Shown piece by piece: positions 1 to 7,375 of a stretch of 64,000 bases of DNA. The position numbers and the translations under genes are program-made. The notes under the pieces are model-generated. The model saw only the letters and a program-made list of their open reading frames with translations, searched no databases and was not told the DNA's origin. The stretch is from Streptomyces thermolilacinus SPC6 (lineage in GTDB: Bacteria; Actinomycetota; Actinomycetes; Streptomycetales; Streptomycetaceae), in assembly GCF_000478605.2 (NCBI RefSeq), contig NZ_ASHX02000001.1, positions 4,975,001-5,039,000 of the forward strand, read 5' to 3'. The first letter of the stretch is position 1. Each line of letters opens with the position of its first letter.

Positions 1-175
1 CGGCCAGCATGACCAGCTGGAGGGGCACCCGGCAGCGGCGCAGCAGCCCCCAGAGGGGGGTCTCGGGGTGGCGGACGTCGGCGCGTCTGAGAGCCATGTC
101 GGCGAGCCAGCCGACGAACAGGGTCAGGGCGACCGACCCACCGAGGACGATCAACGGGCGCAGTGCGTTCTCCAT
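1..175 (-). CDS. MscS-family mechanosensitive ion channel, N-terminal fragment
   Basis: The first 58 codons of a minus-strand gene that leaves the window at base 1. The peptide starts MENALRPLIVLGGSVAL and has one hydrophobic segment at about residues 7-26, followed by a basic stretch with the conserved-looking PLWGLLRRCR. This matches the N-terminus I remember for Streptomyces MscS-type channels, which release solutes from the inner membrane during osmotic downshift. The beta and cytoplasmic domains that would confirm it lie outside. It is divergent from the hydrolase gene, with 37 bases between the two start codons, so the promoters must overlap. The family call rests on the N-terminus only. 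Confidence 0.6.
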   Translation of the reverse strand, partial: MENALRPLIVLGGSVALTLFVGWLADMALRRADVRHPETPLWGLLRRCRVPLQLVMLA

Positions 176-212
176 GTCTCCGAACTCAGGGCGGATGATG
201 CAGGATGACCGA

Positions 213-782
213 ATGGAGATCATGCTGTTCCACTCGGCTTACGGACTTCGCCCGGCCGTGCACGCGGCCGCGGACCGGCTGCGTGCCGCCGGGCACCAAG
301 TGCACGTGCCCGACCTGTACGAGGGGCAAACCGCCGACGACGCGGACGAGGCCACGGCCCTCAGGGACCGGATCGGCTGGGAGGAGCTGACCAGGCGCGC
401 CGTGGCGGCCGCCGCGCCGCACTCGGACCGGGGGCTGGTGTACGCGGGGCTGTCGCTGGGCGCCGCGTTCGCCCAGACGCTGGCCGTCGCCGACGAGAAG
501 GCGCGCGGGCTGCTGCTGGTGCACGGTACGTACGAGGTGCCGGAGGAGGGGTCGGTGCGCGGGCTGCCGGTGCAGCTGCATGTGGCGGACCCGGACCCGT
601 TCGAGCCGGAGGACTGGCTGAACACCTGGTACCTGGGGATGGGGCGGGCCGGCGCGGAGGTGGAGGTGCACCGGTACCGGGGCGCCGGGCACCTGTACAC
701 CGACCCGGACCTGGACGACCACGACGCGCAGGCGGCCGAGCTGACCTGGGCGACGTCGCTGGAGTTCCTCGGCGGGCTGTGA
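213..782 (+). CDS. Dienelactone hydrolase-family alpha/beta hydrolase
   Basis: A 189-residue cytoplasmic alpha/beta hydrolase. The start chosen gives MEIMLFHSAYGL with AGGA eight bases upstream; an in-frame ATG at 195 is possible but has poor spacing. The nucleophile elbow reads GLSLGA (serine, where classical dienelactone hydrolase has cysteine). An acid lies in the VADPDPFEPED region, and the catalytic histidine is in GAGHLY near the C-terminus. The order serine-acid-histidine and the length fit the small DLH family. The substrate cannot be inferred: the neighbours are a channel and a secreted protease, not an aromatic degradation pathway. Transcription probably ends at the hairpin at 894-931. 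Confidence 0.75.
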   Translation: MEIMLFHSAYGLRPAVHAAADRLRAAGHQVHVPDLYEGQTADDADEATALRDRIGWEELTRRAVAAAAPHSDRGLVYAGLSLGAAFAQTLAVADEKARGLLLVHGTYEVPEEGSVRGLPVQLHVADPDPFEPEDWLNTWYLGMGRAGAEVEVHRYRGAGHLYTDPDLDDHDAQAAELTWATSLEFLGGL

Positions 783-818
783 CCGGCGCCCGGCCGTCGT
801 GGGCCGGGCGCGGGCAGC

Positions 819-892
819 CGCGGGAAGGGGCGCGGGCGCGCGCGGGAAGAGAAGAGGCGTGGGCGGCGCGGGAAGAGGCGCGGGCGCGCGCG
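819..892. repeat. 26-bp direct repeat pair
   Basis: A 26-base unit (core CGCGGGAAG followed by GGCGCGGGCG) occurs at 819-844 and again at 867-892, with one mismatch and a 48-base period. It lies between two convergent genes, just before the terminator hairpin. It may be simple slippage in GC-rich DNA. Confidence 0.7.
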
Positions 893-893
893 A

Positions 894-931
894 AGGGGCA
901 CGGTGTCGCCTTTCGGCCACACCGTGCCCCT
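894..931. terminator. Bidirectional terminator hairpin
   Basis: Perfect 13-bp stem AGGGGCACGGTGT / ACACCGTGCCCCT around a 12-base loop that can itself form a GCC/GGC mini-stem. It sits between the convergent hydrolase (plus) and metalloprotease (minus) genes and can serve both. Confidence 0.85.
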
Positions 932-980
932 CGTCATGTCCCGGTTGTGCCGCCACTCTCAGGCGGCCGCGGTCGCGGGG

Positions 981-1988
981 TCAGGACGCGCGGTACGCGG
1001 TCCAGTGGTCCTGCATGCGCTGCACCTGACCGGCCGTGAACTGGTACATGCAGGAGTCGTACGTGTAGTCCATGAAGTTGTGGATCGGGTCCACACCGGA
1101 CTGGCGGGCGCAGGAGTCGCGTCCGGTCGGGCACTCGTACGCCGGGGACTTCTCGGCGGCGGTGTCGGCGACGTAGTCGCCCTGGCCGTTGCAGCCGCCC
1201 TGGAAGGTGTGGTACAGGCCCATCCAGTGGCCGACCTCGTGGGTGCCGGTGTCGCCCTGGTTGTAGTTGGCGGCCGAACCGCCGGGCAGTGACGCGTCGA
1301 GGACGACGACACCGTCCATGGACGGGTTGGAGCTGTAGGAGGACGGGAAGGTCGCCCAGCCGAGCAGACCGCCGCTGAGGTTGGCGGTGTAGAAGTTCAG
1401 CGCGCCCGCGCCACCCTGGCGGAGCGTGGACTTCATGGCCTTCTCCTCGGCGGAGCCGGAGGAGAGGTTGTACCAGGCGGCGTTGTCCGTGTAGGTGGTG
1501 CCGGCCAGCGAGAACTGGAAGCCCGATGCGGCGTTGCCGGTGCCCTGGCCGCCGAAGGCGGAGTTCAGGACGTTCATCTGGTTGTTGATGTCCGTGGCGG
1601 ACAGCTTGCCCTTGGTGCCGTCGTGGATGACGTGGAAGTACACCGGGATGGTGACCGAGGCGGCGGCCGTGTCGAAGCGGCTGCTGTCCAGGTTCTTGGA
1701 CTTGGCGGCCTTCAGCTTCTTCTGGAGGTCGGCCTCCATGGCTTGCGCCTTGGCGGCGGAGACCTCGTTGGGCTCGTGCTCGTGGATGTGGCCCGACGGG
1801 CGCGACTCACGCGCGTGGGCGCTCGCGCCCGTCTCCTCGACGCACTCCTCGCCGGCGGCGGCCAGCGGCGCGGTGGCGGCGACACCCGTCGGGGCGGAGA
1901 ACGGGAACAGCGCCAGCGTTCCGGCCAGCATGGCCGTGCCGAGCACGCGGCGGTGCGTTCTCGGAGATATACGGACAAGAGCACGCAT
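981..1988 (-). CDS. Secreted zinc metalloprotease, pappalysin-like (M43)
   Basis: A 335-residue exported protease. The start at 1988 (MRALVRISPR) is preceded by GAGGAGT with good spacing; the frame could extend 15 codons further but has no ribosome site there. Residues 1-38 form a signal peptide (basic n-region, hydrophobic core, Ala-rich cleavage zone). A charged propeptide-like segment follows to about residue 110. The zinc site is HEVGHWMGLYH: H250, catalytic E251, H254 and H260. A Met-turn lies at NFMDYTYDSCM (M306). Four cysteines cluster near the C-terminus. HExxHxxGxxH plus this Met-turn is typical of metzincins of the M43 group. It probably degrades extracellular protein. Confidence 0.88.
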   Translation of the reverse strand: MRALVRISPRTHRRVLGTAMLAGTLALFPFSAPTGVAATAPLAAAGEECVEETGASAHARESRPSGHIHEHEPNEVSAAKAQAMEADLQKKLKAAKSKNLDSSRFDTAAASVTIPVYFHVIHDGTKGKLSATDINNQMNVLNSAFGGQGTGNAASGFQFSLAGTTYTDNAAWYNLSSGSAEEKAMKSTLRQGGAGALNFYTANLSGGLLGWATFPSSYSSNPSMDGVVVLDASLPGGSAANYNQGDTGTHEVGHWMGLYHTFQGGCNGQGDYVADTAAEKSPAYECPTGRDSCARQSGVDPIHNFMDYTYDSCMYQFTAGQVQRMQDHWTAYRAS

Positions 1989-2284
1989 ACGTGACTCCTC
2001 GCGGGGGGCTGTGGGGAGGGCCTTCCTCGCCACCGCCGGGGAGATTACGTGGTCATGTCAGATCTGGAGGAGAAGCGTTCCGGCCCAATCAATCCTTGAG
2101 GAGATGGAGGCGGGCGGGCGAAATCCTTCGGTCCGTCCCGATGGTTGAGACTCGAACGTAAGGGCGAGAGGGACATGGGCGGGCGGTGTGTCCGGATTCG
2201 ATCTACGAAACACATCGCCCGCCACACGCTTGTGATCTTCAGTTAACAAGCGAAGGTTGGCTGAAAATCGCTCTTGCGGTCATC
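1989..2284. other. Intergenic region upstream of the metalloprotease
   Basis: 296 bases between the protease start and the phoD stop. It holds the protease ribosome site (1995-2001) and presumably its promoter. The 2220-2270 part is unusually AT-rich for this genome (TTAACAAG, GAAAATCGC) and is the likeliest place. I could not assign clear -10 and -35 boxes, and no convincing small gene is present. Confidence 0.5.
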
Positions 2285-3949
2285 TCATCGCACCGGCGTG
2301 TACACCCGCTCGACCTTCTGCGTTCCGTTCAGCGTCCGGTACGAGCGTGTCCACTTGGCCGACGCGTTCGGGTTCGTGCGGTCGGAAAGCACGAAATAGT
2401 CCATCTGCGAGCGCTCGGGCGTCACATCCAGGACGCCGTACCCGTGGTGGTCCATGTCGATCCAGTGCACATGCCGGTTGGCGGCCTTCAGCGCGGCGGC
2501 GGCGACCACGGAGGCGGTGTTCGCGGGGACGTTCAGAATGTCGTCGAGGTTGTCCGAGGTGACCGACGTGACGACGAACTCGGTCGCGGCGGACGGGGAC
2601 TTGGGGTACGTGGCGGCCGTGACCGGCACGTCGTTGGCCCACGCCATGTGGATGTCGCCGGTGAGGAAGACGGTGTTGCGGATGGCCCGCTCCTGGAGGT
2701 GGGCCAGCAGCTCCCGGCGGTCGTCCGTGTAGCCGTCCCACTGGTCCACGTTGATCGCCAGTCCGCCCGTCGGGAGGCCCAGCAATTCGGCCACCGGCTT
2801 CAGCAGGTGCGCCGGGAGCGAGCCGAAGGCGACCGGCGAGACCATCACGGACGTGCCGACCAGCCGCCAGGTCGCGTCCGACGACGCCAGCCCGGCCTTC
2901 AGCCAGTCCAGTTGGGCGCGGCCGGTGATCGTACGGTCCGGGTCGTCCACCGCGCCGCTGCCGACGGACGCCTGCTGGGAGCGGAACGAGCGCAGGTCCA
3001 GCAGGTGCAGGTCGGCGAGCCTGCCGTAGCGCAGCCGCCGGTAGACCGTGCCCTCGGCGGAGGTGCGCACGGGCATCCACTCGAAGTACGCGCGCTTCGC
3101 GGCCGCCACGCGCCCGGCCCAGTCGCCCTCGGCGCCGGGGGTGTGGTTGTCCGCGCCGCCCGACCAGGTGTCGTCGGCGAACTCGTGGTCGTCCCAGATC
3201 GCGATGACCGGGTGCGCCGCGTGCAGCGCCTGGAGGTGGGTGTCCGACTTGTAGGTGGCGTGGCGCAGGCGGTAGTCGGCGAGGGTGACGATCTCGTGGC
3301 GCGGCTCGTGGGGGCGCAGCACGCGGTCGGTCTTCGGGTAGGAGCCGGAGCCGTACTCGTATATGTAGTCGCCGAGGTGGAGGACGGCGTCCAGATCCGT
3401 GCGGGCGGCGAGGTGGCCGTACGCGGAGAAGTGGCCGGCCTCCCAGTTGGCGCAGGACACGACGCCGAACCGGACGCCGGGCGTCGCGTCGTCGTACGCG
3501 GGCGTCGTACGGGTCCGGCCGACCGGCGAGACGGCCTCGGAGCCGGGCGCCCCGGCGGTGAACCGGAACCAGTAGGAGGTCGCGGGCCGCAGTCCGCGCA
3601 CATCCGCCTTGACGGTGTGGTCGGTCTCGGCGCTCGCGGTGACGGTGCCGCGCGCGACGGTCCGCGCGAAGCCTCTGTCCTCGGCGACCTCCCATCTCAC
3701 CTCGGTGTCGGCGCCCTTGCCGGAGCCGGGGAGCGCGTCGGCGGAGGGAGTGACGCGGGTCCAGAGCAGGACCCCGTCGGGGAGCGGGTCACCGGAGGCG
3801 ACGCCGTGGAGGAAGGCGGGGGACTGGGTGGTCGCGACGGCGGCGACCGCACCCGAGACGAGCGCGGTGCCGGCGACGGCCGAGACGGCGGCGGCCTTGA
3901 CGACGGTGCGTCGGCTGGGGGTGGCGTGAGTGAGGTTTCGACTGGTCAC
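2285..3949 (-). CDS. phoD: Alkaline phosphatase D, Tat-exported
   Basis: A 554-residue PhoD phosphodiesterase/alkaline phosphatase. The N-terminus carries a twin-arginine signal, SRRTVVKAA (R13, R14), with a hydrophobic run to about residue 40, so it is exported folded. The PhoD N-terminal beta domain and then the metallophosphatase core follow, with the motifs GVVSCANWEAGHFS, HLGDYIYEYG, IWDDHEFADDTW and GDIHMAW that supply the metal ligands. It releases phosphate from extracellular phosphoesters, probably including teichoic acid. The GTG start has almost no Shine-Dalgarno sequence but lies 8 bases after a TAGTCT box, which suggests a leaderless mRNA. I found no GTTCACC-type PHO-box repeats upstream, although the family is usually PhoP-controlled. 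Confidence 0.93.
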   Translation of the reverse strand: MTSRNLTHATPSRRTVVKAAAVSAVAGTALVSGAVAAVATTQSPAFLHGVASGDPLPDGVLLWTRVTPSADALPGSGKGADTEVRWEVAEDRGFARTVARGTVTASAETDHTVKADVRGLRPATSYWFRFTAGAPGSEAVSPVGRTRTTPAYDDATPGVRFGVVSCANWEAGHFSAYGHLAARTDLDAVLHLGDYIYEYGSGSYPKTDRVLRPHEPRHEIVTLADYRLRHATYKSDTHLQALHAAHPVIAIWDDHEFADDTWSGGADNHTPGAEGDWAGRVAAAKRAYFEWMPVRTSAEGTVYRRLRYGRLADLHLLDLRSFRSQQASVGSGAVDDPDRTITGRAQLDWLKAGLASSDATWRLVGTSVMVSPVAFGSLPAHLLKPVAELLGLPTGGLAINVDQWDGYTDDRRELLAHLQERAIRNTVFLTGDIHMAWANDVPVTAATYPKSPSAATEFVVTSVTSDNLDDILNVPANTASVVAAAALKAANRHVHWIDMDHHGYGVLDVTPERSQMDYFVLSDRTNPNASAKWTRSYRTLNGTQKVERVYTPVR

Positions 3950-3957
3950 GGCGGAGC

Positions 3958-3963
3958 AGACTA
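3958..3963 (-). promoter_or_regulatory. Candidate -10 box of phoD (leaderless)
   Basis: TAGTCT on the minus strand, with 8 bases between its end and the GTG start at 3949. That distance would put the transcription start at or next to the start codon. Confidence 0.5.
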
Positions 3964-4042
3964 CCTGTCACGTTACTGACTGGTAAGCGCCAAGTGCCGT
4001 TGTTTGGCGGGAAGTTGCCTTCTGTTCCCGCACCCAAAACGG

Positions 4043-4072
4043 AACGGCCCGCTCCATGAGGAGCGGGCCGTT
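4043..4072 (-). terminator. Terminator of the DsbA-like gene
   Basis: Perfect 13-bp stem AACGGCCCGCTCC / GGAGCGGGCCGTT with a 4-base ATGA loop, 68 bases after the stop codon of the minus-strand DsbA-like gene. Confidence 0.85.
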
Positions 4073-4140
4073 GGCGGCGGCTGGCCGGATTCATCCCCGG
4101 GTCGTGTCCAGGACCTCGTCGGGGATCCGGGTGAGGCGGG

Positions 4141-4980
4141 TCAGCCCTTCAGGGCCTTCTCGATGGCCTGGGTGAACTCCGGGGCCGTCATGGGGGCGTT
4201 CTTGCCGCCCGCGTCCGTGACCGGCTTGCCGTCCATCTTCAGGGTCGGGGTGCCCTTGACGCCGCTCTTGTCGAAGGTCTCCGACATCTTCAGCGCCCAG
4301 GCGTCGAAGGTGCCCTCCTCGACGTTCTTCTCGAACTCCTTGTTGTCCTTCAGCTCCGGGACCGCGTCGGCGATCTTCAGGATGTACGAGTCCTCGGCGA
4401 GCTCGTCCTTGGACTCCTCCGGGTGGAACTTCGCCGAGTACATCGCGGCCTTGAACTTCATGAACGCGTCCGGGCTCACGTCGAGCGCCGCGCCGAGGGC
4501 GGACAGCGCGTTCTTGGAGCCCTCGCCGAAGGAGCCGACCTTGTTCTCGCTCATGGCGTCGCCGTCGAGGAACGTCGCGCCCACGTACTGGATCTTGTAC
4601 TTGCCGGCCTCGACGTCCTTCTCGATGACCGGGCCGACCTGCTGCTCGAAGACCGCGCAGACCGGGCAGCGGGAGTCCTCGAAGACCTGGAGCGTCTTCT
4701 TCGCCGTCGGCTTGCCGATCACGACCGTGGTGCCGTTCTCGCCGGACGTGTTCTTCGGCGCCTTGACGTCCTTCACGTCCTTCGCGGCCTCCCACGCGGA
4801 CGGCTTGTTGGCCTGGACGACGGCGTAGCCGATGCCGCCCGCCAGACCGAGCACGGCCAGGACCGAGAGGCCGACGGTGATCTGCCGCCGCATCTTGTCC
4901 CGCTTGGCCTGGCGCTCACGCTCCTCCCGCAGCCTCTCGCGGGCCGCCGCCTTGTTGGCCTTGCTGTTGCGTGCGCTCAT
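4141..4980 (-). CDS. Membrane-anchored DsbA/thioredoxin-like protein (CPVC)
   Basis: 279 residues. A highly charged cytoplasmic tail (about residues 1-32, rich in Arg, Glu and Lys) precedes one transmembrane segment (about 33-55). The thioredoxin fold follows outside the membrane with the redox pair C105-P-V-C108 and a cis-Pro loop GTPTLKMDG near residue 245. The protein should make or isomerise disulfides in exported proteins, or donate electrons to one. A membrane protein lies 67 bases upstream in the same direction and may be its redox partner. A paralogue with CPAC is at 34285-35220 and shares the same charged N-terminus plus single-helix design. Confidence 0.85.
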   Translation of the reverse strand: MSARNSKANKAAARERLREERERQAKRDKMRRQITVGLSVLAVLGLAGGIGYAVVQANKPSAWEAAKDVKDVKAPKNTSGENGTTVVIGKPTAKKTLQVFEDSRCPVCAVFEQQVGPVIEKDVEAGKYKIQYVGATFLDGDAMSENKVGSFGEGSKNALSALGAALDVSPDAFMKFKAAMYSAKFHPEESKDELAEDSYILKIADAVPELKDNKEFEKNVEEGTFDAWALKMSETFDKSGVKGTPTLKMDGKPVTDAGGKNAPMTAPEFTQAIEKALKG

Positions 4981-5047
4981 GGTGGTGTGTTCTCCGTCGT
5001 GTCTGGGGGATCACCGGGCGGTGATCAGTGGTCGAAGGGTGCTGTGA

Positions 5048-5734
5048 TCAGGCCGTCACGGGCCTGCACGGCGGTCCCCTCCGGCCGACGGAGTGCACCA
5101 GGAGGCGCGGCCTCGGAGCCGTGCGGCGGCGGGCGGCCGCGCGCGGCACCGGGCGGGGTACGAGCCCCCGCGTCGTCAGGGCCGCCCACGCCACCAGCAG
5201 CGGGCGGAACGCCGACGCCCCCGCCGCCCGCAGCACCCGGCCCAGAGCCGCCTCGCCGCGCCACAGCCAGGCGGCGGCGACCAGCCCCACCGTGATGTGC
5301 GCGGCGAGCAGCAGCCACGGCACCGCCGGGTCGCCGGAGTGCAGCACCGAGGCCGCCGCGCTCTCCGGCGCGGCGACCCCCGGCAGGGGCGTGCCCACGG
5401 CCTCGGCGCACAGCACGTCCACGCCGACAGCGCGCAGCGACCCGGCGATCGGGCCGCCGGACGGGCCGTAACAGGTGTGCTGGCCCGCAGTGAACACCGT
5501 GTCGGCCGCCAGCTCCAGCGGGACGAGCAGACCGGCGATCGGCCAGTACCCCCGCTCCCGGCCGGCCAGCGCGTAGGCGACGGCGAAGACCCCGGCCGCG
5601 ACCAGCAGGACCACGGTCAGCGGCAGCGGCACCCGGGACAGCAGCACATGGGAGGCGACGGACAGCGTCACGACGAGTGCCGTGAAGATCGCTGCCCGTA
5701 CCCCCCTCAGCTGGGTCCCGGTCATGTCGTCCAT
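5048..5734 (-). CDS. Polytopic membrane protein of unknown function
   Basis: 228 residues from ATG 5734 (MDDMTGTQLRGVRAAIF); ATG 5725 is equally possible, and neither has a strong ribosome site. About four hydrophobic segments are visible: roughly residues 16-36, 38-57, 65-82 and 140-160. The C-terminal 50 residues are Arg- and Pro-rich and probably cytoplasmic. A cysteine pair (QHTCYGPSG and VDVLCAEA) lies in the extracytoplasmic loop between helices 3 and 4. It is transcribed toward the DsbA-like gene with a 67-base gap. The loop cysteines and this neighbour make a redox partnership conceivable, but I recognise no quinone-oxidoreductase motif. Confidence 0.6.
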   Translation of the reverse strand: MDDMTGTQLRGVRAAIFTALVVTLSVASHVLLSRVPLPLTVVLLVAAGVFAVAYALAGRERGYWPIAGLLVPLELAADTVFTAGQHTCYGPSGGPIAGSLRAVGVDVLCAEAVGTPLPGVAAPESAAASVLHSGDPAVPWLLLAAHITVGLVAAAWLWRGEAALGRVLRAAGASAFRPLLVAWAALTTRGLVPRPVPRAAARRRTAPRPRLLVHSVGRRGPPCRPVTA

Positions 5735-5803
5735 CGTCCGAGAGTGTGCCACGACAGCCTGTAAGCGGCCCTTAAAAGATGATGATCAGCTGAAAAACGG
5801 CGG

Positions 5804-7135
5804 TCAGCGCAGCCCCGGTATCCGGCCGTTGCGGAACAGGTCCACGAATATCTGGTGGTCCGCCCGCGCCCGCGCCCCGTACGTGTGCGCGAAGTCCACC
5901 AGCATCGCGGTGAACCCCTCCTCGTCGGCGGCTATCGCCGCGTCGATGGCCCGCTCCGTGTTGAACGGCACCAGCGAGTGGCCGCTCTCGTCGTCCGCCG
6001 CCGCGTGCATGGTGGCCGTCGCCCGCCCCAGGTCCGCGACCGTCGCGGCCATCTCCTCCGGGTCGTCGATGTCCGACCAGTCCAGGTCCACCGCGTACGG
6101 CGAGACCTCCGCGACCAGTTGCCCCGCACCGTCCAGCTCCGTCCACCCCAGCCACGGGTCGGCGTGCGCCTGGAGGGCCCGCTGCGAGATCACCGTGCGG
6201 TGCCCCTCGTGGTGGAAGTACCCCCGCACCGCCGAATCCGTGACGTGCCGCGAGACCGCCGGGACCTGCGCCTGCTTCATGTAGATCACCACGTCGTTCT
6301 CCAGGGCGTCGCTGTTGCCCTCCAGGAGGATGTTGTACGACGGGAGCCCGGCCGACCCGATGCGGATCCCGCGCCGCCCCACCACGTCCTTCACCCGGTA
6401 CGAGTCCGGGCGGCCCAGGCTGGAGGGCGGCAGCGTCTCCAGGTACCCGTCGAACGCGGCCAGCACCTTGTACCGGGTCGCCGCGTCCAGGTCGACCGCG
6501 CCGCCCCCGGACGAGAAGCGGCGCTCGAACTCCCGGATCTCCGTCATCGTGGCCAGCAGCCCGAACCGGGTCAGCGACCTGGCCTCCCGCAGCGCCCCCA
6601 GCAGCGCCCCCTCCGCCGTGTCCAGCGTGAACGGCGGCACCTCCTCGTCACGGGCCCCGGCCGCGAGGGCGTGTATCCGCTCCCGGTACGCCGCCGCGCA
6701 GAGCCGCACCAGCGTGGTGATCTGGTCGTCGCCCAGCGCCTTCGCGTACCCGAGGAGCGCCAGCGAGGCGACCAGGCGCTTCAGGTCCCAGGTGAAGGGG
6801 CCGACGTACGCCTCGTCGAAGTCGTTGACGTTGAACACCAGTCGGCCGTTGGCGTCCATGTACGTGCCGAAGTTCTCCGCGTGCAGGTCGCCGTGGACCC
6901 AGACCCGGCCGGTCCGCTCGTCCAGGTACGGCCCGCCCTCCCGCTGCTCGCCTTCCAGGTCGGCGTAGAAGAGGCAGGCGGAGCCCCGGTAGAAGGCGAA
7001 GGCGGAGTGCGCCATCTTCCGGAACTTGACCCGGAAGGCCGCCGGGTCTGCCGCCAGGAGCTCGCCGAAGGCGGTGTCGAACACGGCGAGGATCTGCTCG
7101 CCGCGATCCTGGGCGGTGGGCTGCGGGACCGGCAT
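5804..7135 (-). CDS. DUF2252 family protein
   Basis: 443 residues. The start at 7135 (MPVPQPTAQDRGEQ) has AGGAGG at 7145-7150. The DUF2252 signatures are clear: FRKMAHSAFAFYRGSA near the N-terminus, WVHGDLHAENFGTY, FNVNDFDEAYVGPF and WDLKRLVASL. HGDLHxxNF followed by an NDFDE acidic motif resembles the catalytic loop and metal-binding aspartates of aminoglycoside-phosphotransferase-like kinases, so a small-molecule kinase activity is plausible but unproven for the family. It is divergent from dnaE across a 240-base region. Confidence 0.82.
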   Translation of the reverse strand: MPVPQPTAQDRGEQILAVFDTAFGELLAADPAAFRVKFRKMAHSAFAFYRGSACLFYADLEGEQREGGPYLDERTGRVWVHGDLHAENFGTYMDANGRLVFNVNDFDEAYVGPFTWDLKRLVASLALLGYAKALGDDQITTLVRLCAAAYRERIHALAAGARDEEVPPFTLDTAEGALLGALREARSLTRFGLLATMTEIREFERRFSSGGGAVDLDAATRYKVLAAFDGYLETLPPSSLGRPDSYRVKDVVGRRGIRIGSAGLPSYNILLEGNSDALENDVVIYMKQAQVPAVSRHVTDSAVRGYFHHEGHRTVISQRALQAHADPWLGWTELDGAGQLVAEVSPYAVDLDWSDIDDPEEMAATVADLGRATATMHAAADDESGHSLVPFNTERAIDAAIAADEEGFTAMLVDFAHTYGARARADHQIFVDLFRNGRIPGLR

Positions 7136-7301
7136 CGCGGGGTGCCTCCTGACGCGCGCACACCACGGCGTGGCGTGCATGACAAAACGGACGGGACTTC
7201 CGACCGCTCCAACGCTCGGGGCCGCCCCCGAGTGCCCGCGCCCCCGCGCGCCGCCGTGGACCGCGCGCCCCCGCCCGCCACCCCTCGCGGCGGGCCCCGG
7301 C

Positions 7302-7323
7302 TGTCAGTGGGGGGTCGTAGACT
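7302..7323 (+). promoter_or_regulatory. RecA-NDp (PafBC-type) DNA-damage promoter of dnaE
   Basis: TGTCAGTG (7302-7309), exactly eight bases, then TAGACT (7318-7323). This is the arrangement TTGTCRGTG-N8-TAnnnT described for LexA-independent, PafBC-activated DNA-damage promoters of actinobacteria; only the first T of the consensus is missing. The predicted transcription start near 7330 leaves a leader of about 46 bases that includes the dnaE ribosome site. Confidence 0.75.
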
Positions 7324-7375
7324 TCCGAGTCGTCCCCTTTCCCTTCCGACGCTCCCGACCCCGGAGGCCGCAACC

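Noticed and set aside
819..892. Direct repeats (also 35289-35365 and 46361-46395) as a CRISPR array
   Set aside because: Only two copies each, no regular spacers and no cas genes.
3950..4042. PHO box upstream of phoD
   Set aside because: No pair of GTTCACC-like 11-base repeats is present on either strand; the same negative result holds for the nucleotidase promoter at 55111-55240.
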